NCBI GenBank assembly: GCA_902628565.1
Contig: CACONR010000005.1
Location: forward strand, 1-58,680
From: an uncultured Pelagibacteraceae bacterium
Lineage (GTDB): Bacteria; Pseudomonadota; Alphaproteobacteria; Pelagibacterales; Pelagibacteraceae
Direction of reading: 5' to 3'
DNA: 58,680 nucleotides
In this document: in pieces, positions 40,991 through 50,447 of the stretch
Numbering within the stretch: position 1 is the first letter of the stretch
Layout of the letters: the number at the start of each line of letters is the position of its first letter
The notes under the pieces: model-generated
Databases searched by the model: none
The model's input: only the letters and a program-made list of their open reading frames with translations
What the model was told of the DNA's origin: nothing
Program-made: the position numbers and the translations under genes

Positions 40991-42922
40991 TTGAGTAAAC
41001 TTTATAAAGAATTAGCGAATTGTATCAGATTTTTGTCTATAGATGCTGTCCAAAAAGCTAATTCTGGGCATCCAGGTATGCCGATGGGAATGGCTGATGT
41101 TGCAACTGTTCTTTTTAAAGATTTCTTAAACTTTAATCCAAAAAATCCAGATTGGATAAATAGAGATAGATTTGTTCTGTCAGCAGGACATGGTTCTATG
41201 CTACTTTACTCGCTGCTCTATCTGACGGGTTATAAAAGTATTTCTTTAAGAGAAATTAAAAAATTTAGACAACTAAATTCATTATGTGCAGGTCACCCCG
41301 AATATCATCCAAGCACTGGCATTGAAACTACAACAGGTCCTTTAGGTCAGGGAATTTCTAATGCAGTTGGTTTTGCAATCTCAGAAGAAATTTTAAAAAA
41401 GAGATTGGGAAAAAAAATTATCAATCATAAAACTTACGTTTTAGCGGGTGATGGCTGCTTGATGGAAGGAATAAGTCATGAGGCTTTAAGTCTTGCTGGG
41501 CACCTAAAACTTAAAAACCTAATATTACTTTTTGATAACAATTCAATTTCAATAGATGGTCCGACTAGCTTAGCGGTATCTGATGATCATGAAAAAAGGT
41601 TTAAAAGCTATGGCTGGAATTATTTAAAAATTAATGGACATAATTTTAAAGAAATAACAAAGGCTCTTCAAAAAGCACAAAAATCAAAAAAACCTATAGC
41701 AATCTCTTGTAAAACAACGATTGGATACGGATCCCCAAATAAGGGTGGTAAAGCCTCATCTCATGGCAGTCCGTTAGGTGAAGATGAAATAAGATTGGTC
41801 AGAAAAAAATTGAACTGGCCACACAATGCTTTTGAAATTCCAAAAAACTTAATGGATCAATGGAGATCAATCGGTAAAAAAGCATCAAATAAAGCTAATA
41901 AGAATAAAAAAAAAATTTCACTAAGATTTAATAAAAATACTATCAACGCAGAAATAAACAAAGCAAAATCAGACTACTTAAAAAAATTACAACCAATAGC
42001 TACTAGAAAATGTTCAGAAAAATTTTTGGAAATTGCATCCAAACTTCCAAACTTAATTGGTGGATCAGCTGATTTAGCTGGTTCCAATAATACCAAAACC
42101 AAGAATCATAAAATTATTCAGTCAAATAATTTTTCCGGAAATTATATCCATTTTGGAGTAAGAGAACATGCGATGTGTGGTATTATGAATGGTATCTCAC
42201 TTCATAGTGAACTTATTCCTTATGGTGGAACTTTTTTAATATTTAGCGATTACTGTAAACCATCAATAAGACTAGCGGCTATGATGAAACAAAAAGTTAT
42301 TTATGTTTTTACACATGATTCAATTGGTCTTGGAGAAGATGGACCAACCCATCAACCAATAGAACAATTGACAAGTTTACGATCAATACCAAATTTGAAT
42401 ATTTTTAGACCTTCTGACTTAATAGAAACTTTTGAGTGTTGGCAATTAGCATTAAATAGTAAAAGTTCTCCGAGCGTAATAGCCCTAACAAGACAAAACT
42501 TAAATCCAGTTCGTACAAAAAAATCATCAAAAAACTTGTCTTTAGCTGGCGCTTATGAAGTTTTAAGAACGAGTAGTAAAATAACTGCAACTATTATAGC
42601 AACAGGATCCGAAACTAGTCTTGCAATAGACGTTAGTCATAAATTAGCCACAGATGGCATTTACTCAAAAGTAATATCAATGCCTTGCCAAGAATTATTT
42701 GATCAACAAAGTGAAGTCTACAAAAATAAAATTTTAAATGAAACTAAGCTTGTAATTTCCATAGAGGCCTCTGAAACTGGTTATTGGAAAAAATATACTG
42801 GTAGTAAAGGACTTAATTTTGGTATTGATGATTTTGGAAAAAGTGCACCTTATAAAGATATATATAATCTCTTTGGATTAAGCTCAGAGATTATAGTAAA
42901 AAAAATTAAAAAAAGATTATGA
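40991..42922 (+). CDS. tkt: Transketolase
   Basis: A 643-residue ThDP enzyme moving two-carbon units between sugar phosphates in the pentose phosphate route. Motifs: [50 protein letters not shown], the ThDP loop [22 protein letters not shown] with [12 protein letters not shown], and [21 protein letters not shown]. The start is a TTG codon (40991-40993) with AGGA about 8 bases upstream; it gives the standard N-terminus, and no ATG lies close. It heads a plus-strand cluster tkt-gap-pgk-fba, like the cbb-type sugar-phosphate clusters of other proteobacteria, and overlaps gap by an ATGA. Confidence 0.97.
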   Translation: MSKLYKELANCIRFLSIDAVQKANSGHPGMPMGMADVATVLFKDFLNFNPKNPDWINRDRFVLSAGHGSMLLYSLLYLTGYKSISLREIKKFRQLNSLCAGHPEYHPSTGIETTTGPLGQGISNAVGFAISEEILKKRLGKKIINHKTYVLAGDGCLMEGISHEALSLAGHLKLKNLILLFDNNSISIDGPTSLAVSDDHEKRFKSYGWNYLKINGHNFKEITKALQKAQKSKKPIAISCKTTIGYGSPNKGGKASSHGSPLGEDEIRLVRKKLNWPHNAFEIPKNLMDQWRSIGKKASNKANKNKKKISLRFNKNTINAEINKAKSDYLKKLQPIATRKCSEKFLEIASKLPNLIGGSADLAGSNNTKTKNHKIIQSNNFSGNYIHFGVREHAMCGIMNGISLHSELIPYGGTFLIFSDYCKPSIRLAAMMKQKVIYVFTHDSIGLGEDGPTHQPIEQLTSLRSIPNLNIFRPSDLIETFECWQLALNSKSSPSVIALTRQNLNPVRTKKSSKNLSLAGAYEVLRTSSKITATIIATGSETSLAIDVSHKLATDGIYSKVISMPCQELFDQQSEVYKNKILNETKLVISIEASETGYWKKYTGSKGLNFGIDDFGKSAPYKDIYNLFGLSSEIIVKKIKKRL

Positions 42923-43920
42923 CAATCAAAGTTGGAATAAATGGAATGGGTAGAATTGGAAGAATGATTGTTCGATCAATTATCGAGAATAAAAATAATA
43001 ATATAGAAATTAGATACATCAATAATAGAACTAATTCTGAAACATGTTCATCTTTGTTAAAATATGACTCTATTCACGGAAAATTTAATGCACAAATAGA
43101 TTTTGATGAAAATCATATTATTATCAACCAAAATAAAATTTTATTTGGCCAAGAAACAGATTTAAATAATATTAATTGGAATAAATATGGAGTGGATTAT
43201 GTTTTAGAGTGTACAGGTAAATTTAACTCAAAAGAAAAATTATTAACTCATATCAATAATGGTGCGAAAAGAGTTATTGTCTCTGCTCCGTGTAAAGATG
43301 CTGACAAAACTATTGTATATGGAGTAAATCAGTCTGAATTAAAAAAAGAGGATAAGATTGTATCTGCTGCTTCTTGCACAACAAATTGTCTTGCCCCTGT
43401 GGCTTATGTTTTAAACGAAAATTTCGAAATTGAAAAAGGGTTTATGACCACAATTCATTCATTTACAAGTGACCAAAGAATATTAGATAATTCTCATAAA
43501 GATCCGAGAAGAGCTAGATCGGCAAGCCAGTCTATTGTGCCAACTTCAACAGGTGCATCAAAAGCAATTGGTGAGATTATACCCTCGCTTAAAGGCAAAT
43601 TAGAAGGTGTGGCTATGAGAGTCCCCACGCCAAATGTTTCATTAATTGAACTCGTCTTTTGTACAAAAAAAGACATTACTATTGATAAGATTAATTTAGC
43701 ATTTCAAAATTTTAGCAAAAAAAATAAAATTCTTGAAACTACAAAAGAAAAACTTGTATCGATTGACTTTAATCATAATCCTGCTTCTTCAATAGTAGAC
43801 GAAAGTTTAACAAAAGTGGTGAGTAAAAATATGGGTAAAATTTCAGCCTGGTATGATAACGAATGGGGTTTCTCAAATAGAATGTGTGATATTGTAGAAT
43901 ATCTTCATAAGAATTCTTAA
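42919..43920 (+). CDS. gap: Glyceraldehyde-3-phosphate dehydrogenase
   Basis: A 333-residue homotetrameric GAPDH. The Rossmann start is [16 protein letters not shown], the active-site block [17 protein letters not shown] holds the catalytic Cys near residue 153, and [13 protein letters not shown] is at the C-terminus. After the second beta strand the sequence reads [11 protein letters not shown]; the Asp that usually confers NAD preference is an Asn here and Arg follows, so NADP use is possible (inference). It is translationally coupled to tkt (ATGA) and shares one base with pgk. Confidence 0.96.
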   Translation: MTIKVGINGMGRIGRMIVRSIIENKNNNIEIRYINNRTNSETCSSLLKYDSIHGKFNAQIDFDENHIIINQNKILFGQETDLNNINWNKYGVDYVLECTGKFNSKEKLLTHINNGAKRVIVSAPCKDADKTIVYGVNQSELKKEDKIVSAASCTTNCLAPVAYVLNENFEIEKGFMTTIHSFTSDQRILDNSHKDPRRARSASQSIVPTSTGASKAIGEIIPSLKGKLEGVAMRVPTPNVSLIELVFCTKKDITIDKINLAFQNFSKKNKILETTKEKLVSIDFNHNPASSIVDESLTKVVSKNMGKISAWYDNEWGFSNRMCDIVEYLHKNS

Positions 43921-45098
43921 TGAACAATATTAAAGATTATGAAAATCTTAGTAGTAAGAGAGTTTTATTAAGATTAGACCTAAATGTCCCTATAAAAAAT
44001 GGTGAAATTGTTGATGAAACCAGAATAATTAAAATTATACCTGTTCTCGAATTTTTGATAAAAAAAAATTCAAAAATTTTAATAATTTCTCACGTTGGAC
44101 GTCCTAAAGGCAAATTTAATAAAGATCTCTCCCTCAAACCAATTTGTGATTACTTAGAAAAAAAGATAAAAACTAGAGTCAATTTTATAAGTGAGGACAT
44201 TTTAAAAATCAAAAGAGATGATTTATTTAAAGAGCCTGGGGAGAAAGTTATCTTTTTTGAAAACATAAGATTTTATGCAGAAGAAGAAAGGAATGAATCA
44301 AATTTTTCAAAACACCTAGCTAGTTTTGCAGATTTGTTCGTAAATGACGCTTTTTCTTGCTCACATAGAACACATGCTTCAGTATGCAAAATTACAGAAT
44401 TTCTACCATCATTTGCTGGATTACAATTTGAGACTGAGTTAAATGCTTTAAAAAAAGTTACTATTGAAATTAAAAAACCAATTACTTGTATTATTGGTGG
44501 ATCAAAAATTTCTACAAAAATAGATATAATTAAAAATTTAATACCTAAATTTAACAACATAATCTTTGTTGGAGGTATGGCTAACAATATTCTGAACTTT
44601 AAAGGTAATAAAATTGGAAAATCAATTAGTGAGGATAATTGTGAAAGTATAATGAGAGAAATTTTTGAAATTTCAAAAAATACACTCTGTGAAATTACTT
44701 ATCCAGAAGACGTCTTAATAGGTAAAAATGCAGATGACGATGCTCAGATAAAAGATCTTAGAGACATAACTGATGATGATTTAATCTTAGACGTAGGACC
44801 TAAAACACTAAAAAGAATAAAAAATATAATTGAAAATAGTAAAACAGTTCTTTGGAATGGTCCTGCTGGTTATTTTGAAAATCCAAATTTTGCCAAAGGT
44901 AGCATTGAGATTGCAAAAACAATTATTAAAAAAAATAAAGATAATTCAATTTATTCTGTAGTTGGTGGAGGAGATACTGTGGCGGTTATTAATCAACTAA
45001 ATGCAATTAAAAATTTTAATTTTGTTTCAACTGCTGGTGGTGCTTTTTTAGAATATCTTGAAGGAAAAGAACTTCCTGGTATAAAAGCCCTTAACTAA
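43920..45098 (+). CDS. pgk: Phosphoglycerate kinase
   Basis: A 392-residue two-domain kinase. Seen: KRVLLRLDLNVPIKNGEIVDETRI, ISHVGRPKGK, ENIRFYAEEERNESNF, NDAFSCSHRTHASVCKI, IIGGSKISTKI, NGPAGYFE and VGGGDTVAVINQL with the C-terminal hinge. All substrate-binding Arg/His and nucleotide-binding glycine motifs are present. It is reversible and here groups with gap and fba. The gene begins on the last base of the gap stop and ends 1 base before fba. Confidence 0.97.
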   Translation: MNNIKDYENLSSKRVLLRLDLNVPIKNGEIVDETRIIKIIPVLEFLIKKNSKILIISHVGRPKGKFNKDLSLKPICDYLEKKIKTRVNFISEDILKIKRDDLFKEPGEKVIFFENIRFYAEEERNESNFSKHLASFADLFVNDAFSCSHRTHASVCKITEFLPSFAGLQFETELNALKKVTIEIKKPITCIIGGSKISTKIDIIKNLIPKFNNIIFVGGMANNILNFKGNKIGKSISEDNCESIMREIFEISKNTLCEITYPEDVLIGKNADDDAQIKDLRDITDDDLILDVGPKTLKRIKNIIENSKTVLWNGPAGYFENPNFAKGSIEIAKTIIKKNKDNSIYSVVGGGDTVAVINQLNAIKNFNFVSTAGGAFLEYLEGKELPGIKALN

Positions 45099-45099
45099 A

Positions 45100-46107
45100 A
45101 TGTCAGAACTAAATAATACAGCATTAAGAATTTTAAAAAACAATAAAGGAATTTTAGCTGCAGATGAAAGCACTGCAACAATGACTAAAAGATTGGAGAG
45201 TGTAAATGTCCCCTCAACCCCAGAAAACAGATTAATGTTTAGAGAAACACTCTTCAATTCATCATCGATGAAAGATTGTATTGGAGGTGTAATTCTTTAT
45301 GATGAAACAATTAAACAAATATCATCGAAAAAAAATACAATTCCAGAATTAATATCAGATACAGGCTCATTGCCAGGAATCAAAGTAGACACAGGAGCAA
45401 AAATTTTAGCTGGTTCTCCAGACGAAAAAATTACTGAGGGTCTTGATGGATTAAGGGAAAGATTAAAAGAATATTATAAATTAGGTGCAAAATTTACTAA
45501 ATGGAGAGGAGTTTATAATATTAGTAAAAATTATCCAAGCAAACTCTCAATACACTCTAATGCACATGCATTAGCGAGATATTCTGCTCTAGTTCAAGAG
45601 TGCAATATGGTTCCAATAGTTGAGCCCGAGGTTTTAATGGATGGTAATCATTCTGCTAAAGAGTGTTTAGAAAAAACTTCTGAAGTTATCAAAAGATGCT
45701 TTGAAGAACTAATAATACATAAAGTGGATTTGAGGGGAATTATACTCAAGCCTAATATGGTTTTAGCAGGAAACAGATCTAAAGAAAAAATTACTAATGA
45801 GCAAGTGGCAAGATTAACTTTAGAATGTTTAAAATCCTCAGTGCCTTCAGAAGTTCCAGGTATAGCTTTTTTATCTGGAGGACAAACTGAAATAGAAGCA
45901 ACAGAAAACTTAAATTTGATTAATAAACACAATAATACCAACTTTATAATGAGTTATTCTTATGGCAGGGCTCTTCAACAAAGTGCTCTAAAGAATTGGT
46001 CCAAAGACATGAAAGATATTGATGGAACTCAGAAGATTTTTAACCACCGAGCTAAAATGAATACACTAGCTGCTCAAGGAAAATGGTCAAAGGATCTTGA
46101 GATATAA
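45100..46107 (+). CDS. fba: Fructose-bisphosphate aldolase, class I
   Basis: A 335-residue Schiff-base aldolase of the eukaryotic-like class I type. The sequence starts with NNKGILAADESTATMTKRLESV, has GAKFTKWRGVYNI, ECNMVPIVEPEVLMDG, LRGIILKPNMVLAG with the Schiff-base Lys, and FLSGGQTEIEATENLNLIN. No zinc-binding His motifs of class II aldolases are seen. It cleaves or forms fructose 1,6-bisphosphate; the PFK-independent layout suggests gluconeogenic use. Its 3' end overlaps thiE by 11 bases. Confidence 0.96.
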   Translation: MSELNNTALRILKNNKGILAADESTATMTKRLESVNVPSTPENRLMFRETLFNSSSMKDCIGGVILYDETIKQISSKKNTIPELISDTGSLPGIKVDTGAKILAGSPDEKITEGLDGLRERLKEYYKLGAKFTKWRGVYNISKNYPSKLSIHSNAHALARYSALVQECNMVPIVEPEVLMDGNHSAKECLEKTSEVIKRCFEELIIHKVDLRGIILKPNMVLAGNRSKEKITNEQVARLTLECLKSSVPSEVPGIAFLSGGQTEIEATENLNLINKHNNTNFIMSYSYGRALQQSALKNWSKDMKDIDGTQKIFNHRAKMNTLAAQGKWSKDLEI

Positions 46108-46711
46108 TAAAAAAAAATTTATTTACCTAATATCCCCACCTAAGATTGAAAGAAATTTTTTTAAAGATTTAAATGAAGTGTTAAAACAGAAAAAAATAAG
46201 TTATTTTCAACTACGCCTTAAAAGAGATAGTTTTAAAAAAAAGTTAGTAATTGGACGTAAAATTCAAAAGATATGTAAAAAATTTAAAGTAAAATTTTTA
46301 GTTAACGATGATGTGTACCTTTCAAAAAAATTAAATGCTGATGGATGCCATCTTGGTCAAAGTGATATGAAAATTAAAGAGGCTAGAAAATTAATTGGAA
46401 AAAAAATAATTGGAATTACATGTCATAATTCAATAAAACTTGCGAAAACTGCGATAAAAAATAAAGCTGACTATTTAGCTTTTGGAGCTTTTAACTCATC
46501 TAAAACAAAAAGAGTTAAATATAAAGCATCAATAAGTTTACTTAAAAAGGCTCGAAAAATCACAAATACTCCAATCGTTGTAATTGGCGGTATTAACTCT
46601 AAGAATTATAAAAATCTTTTATTGAATAAGGCGAACTTTTTAGCTATCTCAAACTACATTTGGAAAAATAAAAAACTTAAACCTATAAATGCTATAAAAG
46701 AATTAATATGA
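46097..46711 (+). CDS. thiE: Thiamine-phosphate synthase (ThiE/TenI family)
   Basis: A 204-residue TIM-barrel protein. QLRLKRDSF, FLVNDDVYLSKKLNADGCHLGQSDM, IIGITCHNSIKLAKTA and TPIVVIGGINSKN match ThiE, which joins HMP-PP and thiazole phosphate. The usual GPIFPTxTK pocket reads GAFNSSKTK here, a noticeable divergence, so TenI-like or altered specificity is possible. The start is a TTG at 46097 inside the fba 3' end, which implies translational coupling. thiD lies elsewhere in the window. Confidence 0.8.
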   Translation: MRYNKKKFIYLISPPKIERNFFKDLNEVLKQKKISYFQLRLKRDSFKKKLVIGRKIQKICKKFKVKFLVNDDVYLSKKLNADGCHLGQSDMKIKEARKLIGKKIIGITCHNSIKLAKTAIKNKADYLAFGAFNSSKTKRVKYKASISLLKKARKITNTPIVVIGGINSKNYKNLLLNKANFLAISNYIWKNKKLKPINAIKELI

Positions 46712-47268
46712 AAATTAATGCAGGTGAAATTAGAGTAGGCATGCTGCTAGAATACAAAAACGATTTGTGGCAGGTACTAAAAACACAACATGTTAAACCT
46801 GGAAAAGGTGGAGCATTCGCACAGGTTGAAATGAAGAGCGTAAATAAAAATACTAAACTTAATGAAAGATTTAGATCAAATGAGACAATTGAAAAGGCTT
46901 CATTAGAGGAAACTAGTTTTACTTATTCATATGAGGACCAAGAAAAATACTATTTTATGAATCCTAAAACTTTTGAACAAACGGAAATTCAAAAAAGTCT
47001 GATAGGTGAAAAAGGGAAATTATTGACAGAAAACCTTGGGGTAACAATAAGTTTTTATAATGATAATCCAATTTCTGTAGAATTACCAAACCAAGTAACT
47101 AGTAAAATTGAAACCACAGATGCAGCATTAAAAGGTCAAACAGTTTCATCCTCTTATAAACCTGCAATTTTAGAAAATGGATTAAGTATTCAAGTTCCAC
47201 CATTTATTGAAGCAGGAGATAATGTTGTGATAGATACAAGAAATCTAGAATACATCAAAAAAATTTGA
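46708..47268 (+). CDS. efp: Elongation factor P
   Basis: A 186-residue three-domain translation factor that relieves stalling at consecutive prolines. The tip loop VKPGKGGAFAQVEMKS carries Lys33, the residue that is modified by EpmA in many bacteria; the C-terminal signature region reads ENGLSIQVPPFIEAGDNVVIDTR. The length is standard. It overlaps thiE by 4 bases (ATGA). No epmA or epmB is in the window. Confidence 0.97.
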   Translation: MKINAGEIRVGMLLEYKNDLWQVLKTQHVKPGKGGAFAQVEMKSVNKNTKLNERFRSNETIEKASLEETSFTYSYEDQEKYYFMNPKTFEQTEIQKSLIGEKGKLLTENLGVTISFYNDNPISVELPNQVTSKIETTDAALKGQTVSSSYKPAILENGLSIQVPPFIEAGDNVVIDTRNLEYIKKI

Positions 47269-47270
47269 TT

Positions 47271-48008
47271 ATGAAATCTATATCAGCAAACCTTAATGTG
47301 ATGATAAAGGCATGTGAAAAGGCATCTAAAATCTTAATAAGAGATTTTGGAGAATTAGAGAAGTTACAAGTATCCAAAAAAGGACCTAAAGATTTTGTCA
47401 CTAATTCTGACATTAAAGTAGAAAAAATAATTATAGAGGAACTAAAAAGAGCAAGACCGAGTTACTCAATAATTAGTGAAGAAAATGGAATTGAAAATAA
47501 TAAAGACATTTCAAATTCTTGGATAATTGATCCTATTGATGGTACAATTAACTTTTTACATGGAATCCCACATTTTGCAATATCCATCGCTTTGAAATCG
47601 AATGATGAGATTGTATGTGGATTGATTTTTGATCCTATTAAAGATGAAATGTTTTATGCAGAAAAAAATAATGGAGCTTTTTTTAACAATCAACGAATAC
47701 GAGTTTCAAAAAAAAATAATTTGGATGAATGTTTGTTTGCTGTTGGAAAATTGAAAAAAGAACCTAACTTTACTTATAGAAGATCTGGGTGTGCTGCTCT
47801 TGATATTGCATACGTAGCATCCGGAAGACTTGATGGATACGCACAAAATAACTTAAATTTATGGGACATAGCTGCCGGTATAATCTTAGTAAAGGAAGCT
47901 GGTGGAATAATTAATGAAATTAATCTTAATCATATTAAAAATATAAAAGTTTTGGCTTCTTCAGCTGAAATTAATACTAAATTTATTGAAAAACTGGGCA
48001 ACTTTTAA
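47271..48008 (+). CDS. suhB: Inositol-1-monophosphatase family protein (SuhB)
   Basis: A 245-residue Mg2+-dependent phosphatase. [50 protein letters not shown] and [16 protein letters not shown] contain the metal-binding Glu and Asp residues. I start at the ATG at 47271, 2 bases after the efp stop, giving the typical [18 protein letters not shown] opening; a TTG six bases earlier is in frame. SuhB hydrolyses inositol phosphates and in E. coli also aids rRNA transcription. Confidence 0.93.
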   Translation: MKSISANLNVMIKACEKASKILIRDFGELEKLQVSKKGPKDFVTNSDIKVEKIIIEELKRARPSYSIISEENGIENNKDISNSWIIDPIDGTINFLHGIPHFAISIALKSNDEIVCGLIFDPIKDEMFYAEKNNGAFFNNQRIRVSKKNNLDECLFAVGKLKKEPNFTYRRSGCAALDIAYVASGRLDGYAQNNLNLWDIAAGIILVKEAGGIINEINLNHIKNIKVLASSAEINTKFIEKLGNF

Positions 48009-48043
48009 TTGTTTTAAAAATTTCTTTTGCTATAAGTCTCGTC

Positions 48044-48274
48044 ATGAAAAAAAAAATACACCCTAACTACCATACTATAAAAGTTGAGATGACTGATGGG
48101 TCGCAATTTGAAACTAGGTCTACTTGGGGTGCTGAGGGTGATATTTTAAAATTAGAGATTGATCCAAAATCACATTCAGCCTGGACAGGGGGAAAGCAAA
48201 AGTTATTAGACAAAGGTAGAATAAGTAAATTTAATAAAAAATTCCAAAACTTTAGGTCAGAAAAGAAAAATTAA
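48044..48274 (+). CDS. rpmE: 50S ribosomal protein bL31
   Basis: A 76-residue ribosomal protein. [20 protein letters not shown] and the TRSTWG and [13 protein letters not shown] segments match bL31 of alphaproteobacteria. The zinc-binding Cys motifs (CxxC) of the C+ type are absent, so this is the C- form. It ends on the base where the trcR start begins. Confidence 0.94.
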   Translation: MKKKIHPNYHTIKVEMTDGSQFETRSTWGAEGDILKLEIDPKSHSAWTGGKQKLLDKGRISKFNKKFQNFRSEKKN

Positions 48275-48843
48275 TGTCAAACGCTCCTTTAATGCCTATG
48301 GCAACTGCTGTATGGCTTGTAGAAAATACAACTTTGACTTTTAAACAGATAGCAGACTTTTGTAATTTACACGAAGTAGAAATACAGGGAATAGCAGATG
48401 GTGAGGTAGCAAAAGGAATAAAAGCCTATAACCCAATTATATCTGGACAACTCTCTAGAGAAGAAATTGAACTATCATCAAAAGATGAGACTAGACCATT
48501 AAAAATTAAAAACACAGATATAGAAATATCTAATTCTGAAAAAAAAATAAAAAAATATATACCCTTATCAAAAAGACAAGATAAACCAGATAGTGCACTT
48601 TGGTTAATAAAACATTATAATATTCTTAAAGACTCTCAAATAGCAAAGTTAGTTGGAATTACAAAAAATTCTGTTACTTCAATTAGAAATAAAAGTTATT
48701 GGAATTACAATAATTTGAGTCCTAAAGATCCAGTAGCTTTAAATTTGTTTTCACAGAAAGATTTGATTGATGCCACAGAAAAAGCTGAAAGAAGAATAAA
48801 AAGAGAAAAAAGAGAGAAGGAAAAATCAAAACAATCTATGTAA
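48274..48843 (+). CDS. trcR: DUF1013 / TrcR cell-cycle transcriptional regulator
   Basis: A 189-residue alphaproteobacterial protein. [30 protein letters not shown] (residues 1-30) and SALWLIKHYNILKDSQIAKLVGITKNSVTSIRNKSYWNYNN-type residues near 109-150 are the two conserved helix-turn-helix-like halves of DUF1013, called TrcR in Caulobacter, where it regulates cell-cycle genes. A Lys/Glu-rich C-terminal tail follows. It is translationally coupled to rpmE. Confidence 0.9.
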   Translation: MSNAPLMPMATAVWLVENTTLTFKQIADFCNLHEVEIQGIADGEVAKGIKAYNPIISGQLSREEIELSSKDETRPLKIKNTDIEISNSEKKIKKYIPLSKRQDKPDSALWLIKHYNILKDSQIAKLVGITKNSVTSIRNKSYWNYNNLSPKDPVALNLFSQKDLIDATEKAERRIKREKREKEKSKQSM

Positions 48844-48851
48844 ATTTTATA

Positions 48852-48920
48852 ATGAATAAAATCAGTAGACATAAAAAAATAAAAATGCTAATTAATCAAT
48901 TTTTTGGGGGTAGTTATTAA
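48852..48920 (+). CDS. Possible short upstream ORF overlapping the rpsU start
   Basis: A 22-codon frame from ATG 48852 (or 11 codons from ATG 48885) encodes a basic peptide ending QFFGGSY. Its stop TAA (48918-48920) overlaps the ATT at 48916 that could start rpsU, and its last codons contain the GGGGGT that would be the rpsU ribosome site. That geometry would allow re-initiation, but the frame has no good ribosome site of its own and may be chance. Confidence 0.25.
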   Translation: MNKISRHKKIKMLINQFFGGSY

Positions 48921-49110
48921 AATAGAAGTTAAAGATAATAATGTAGAACAAGCTCTAAGAGTTTTAAAAAGGAAACTTCAAAGAGATGGTTTTTTTAAGG
49001 TAATAAAATTAAAAAATACATATGAAAAGCCCTCTGAAAAGAAAAAAAGAATTCTCCAAGAAAATATTAAAAGAGTAAAAAAACTTAATAAATTAAAAAA
49101 TAGAATTTGA
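48904..49110 (+). CDS. rpsU: 30S ribosomal protein bS21
   Basis: A small basic ribosomal protein containing EVKDNNVEQALRVLKRKLQR, then YEKPSEKKKR, the bS21 signature, and a Lys-rich tail. The frame given starts at a TTG (48904). No ATG or GTG start exists. The TTG sits directly in a GGGGGT run that itself looks like the ribosome-binding site (pairing with CCUCC, one G-U), so real initiation may be at the ATT 48916-48918, which yields MKIEVKDNNV, aligned with the usual MQVLVRDNNV opening. A tRNA gene follows after 6 bases. Confidence 0.9.
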   Translation: MGVVIKIEVKDNNVEQALRVLKRKLQRDGFFKVIKLKNTYEKPSEKKKRILQENIKRVKKLNKLKNRI

Positions 49111-49116
49111 TTATAT

Positions 49117-49193
<77 letters not shown>

Positions 49194-49312
49194 ATTAATA
49201 TACTCAAAAAATATAAACCATATTAAATCATTTCTAAATTTATAAACATAACTACGAACGCTAGATTTATTATATTACGTTGTCTAAAATTTAATATAGT
49301 ATATGTAGAATA

Positions 49313-50008
49313 ATGTCACTTTCAATTATACTTCCTGTTTTTAATGAAGTTAAAAGTTTAGAATATGTAATATCTAGCTGGAGCGAATATTTAAATAAAG
49401 AAAAAATAGTTCATGAATTCGTTATTTGTGAAGATGGTAGTACTGATGGTACAAAAGAACTTATAAAAAAACTTGAAAAAATTTTTTCTATTTCTAATCA
49501 GTCTGTTGAAAATAGAAGAGGATATGGAAAGGGAGTAATATCAGGGATTAATGCAGCTAAATATGAATTTATTCTATGTATTGATAGTGATGGTCAATGC
49601 ATGCCTGATTCCTTCGGAGAATTTTACAAAAATAGAAATATAGCTGATGTTTTAATTGGTTGTAGAAGTCCAAGAAAAGATCCAAAAATAAGAATAATTT
49701 ATTCTAGATTGTTTAAACTTATTCATGATTACCTATTTGACTCAAAAATAAAAGATCCAAGCTGTCCCTATGTCCTTGCAAAAAAAAATGTTTTCATCAA
49801 TCTAATAGGCAAATTAAGTTACATGCGTGAGGGATTTTGGTGGGGATTTGTTGGAGCGGCGAAAATGTATAAGCTAAAATTTTATGAAATAAATATTATT
49901 CACTATGAAAGATATGACGGTAGCACAGTGGTTTATAAATTTAGTAAAATGCCTATCATAATTCTTAGAAATATAATGGGCCTTATTAGATTAAAGAGAT
50001 CTTTTTAA
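49313..50008 (+). CDS. Family 2 glycosyltransferase (DPM1/DolP-mannosyltransferase-like)
   Basis: A 231-residue soluble GT-A-fold glycosyltransferase. SIILPVFNEVKSLEYVIS, EDGSTDGTKELIKKL (first Asp motif), GKGVISGINAAKYEFILCIDSDGQ (DxD) and a C-terminal MREGFWWGFVGAAKM follow the pattern of GT2 enzymes that load polyprenyl phosphate. No membrane helix is present. It is followed by a GtrA gene after 19 bases; GT2 plus GtrA is a common pair for making and flipping a lipid-linked sugar. A 119-base spacer with no obvious structure separates it from the initiator tRNA. The sugar cannot be predicted. Confidence 0.8.
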   Translation: MSLSIILPVFNEVKSLEYVISSWSEYLNKEKIVHEFVICEDGSTDGTKELIKKLEKIFSISNQSVENRRGYGKGVISGINAAKYEFILCIDSDGQCMPDSFGEFYKNRNIADVLIGCRSPRKDPKIRIIYSRLFKLIHDYLFDSKIKDPSCPYVLAKKNVFINLIGKLSYMREGFWWGFVGAAKMYKLKFYEINIIHYERYDGSTVVYKFSKMPIIILRNIMGLIRLKRSF

Positions 50009-50027
50009 ATTTTCTCCTAAAAATAAA

Positions 50028-50399
50028 ATGGAAAAAAAATTATTTAAGCTTTTAACAAGATATTTTTTTATTGGAATACTAGCGGCATTCATTGAATTAT
50101 CCTCATTTAGTTTATTTATAAAACACATAAATTATATCATTGCGAACTCATTAGCATTTTGCTTAGCTGTCATTACTTCATTTGTATTTAATAGAGTTTT
50201 TAATTTTAAAGTTCACGATAAAACTATAATTAGATTTGGAAGATTTTTAATAGTTAATATAAGTGGATTATGCATTTCAAACTTTATTCTTTTTTATTTT
50301 AGCGGATTTATGCCATATATTGAACTAAAAATTTTAAGTATGCCAGTTGTTATATTTTTTCAGTTCGTAACAAATTACTTGTGGACTTTCAAAAAATAA
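50028..50399 (+). CDS. GtrA-family membrane protein
   Basis: A 123-residue protein with four predicted membrane helices (about 11-31, 37-55, 73-93 and 100-118). RYFFIGILAAFIELSSFSLF and ITSFVFNRVFNFK match the GtrA family, thought to flip polyprenyl-phosphate-linked sugars in O-antigen or teichoic acid decoration. It directly follows the GT2 gene, whose product would supply the lipid-linked sugar. Confidence 0.82.
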   Translation: MEKKLFKLLTRYFFIGILAAFIELSSFSLFIKHINYIIANSLAFCLAVITSFVFNRVFNFKVHDKTIIRFGRFLIVNISGLCISNFILFYFSGFMPYIELKILSMPVVIFFQFVTNYLWTFKK

Positions 50400-50447
50400 T
50401 AATAATTTATTTGATTAAAATAATTTTTTAAACTATTAAATTTGAAA

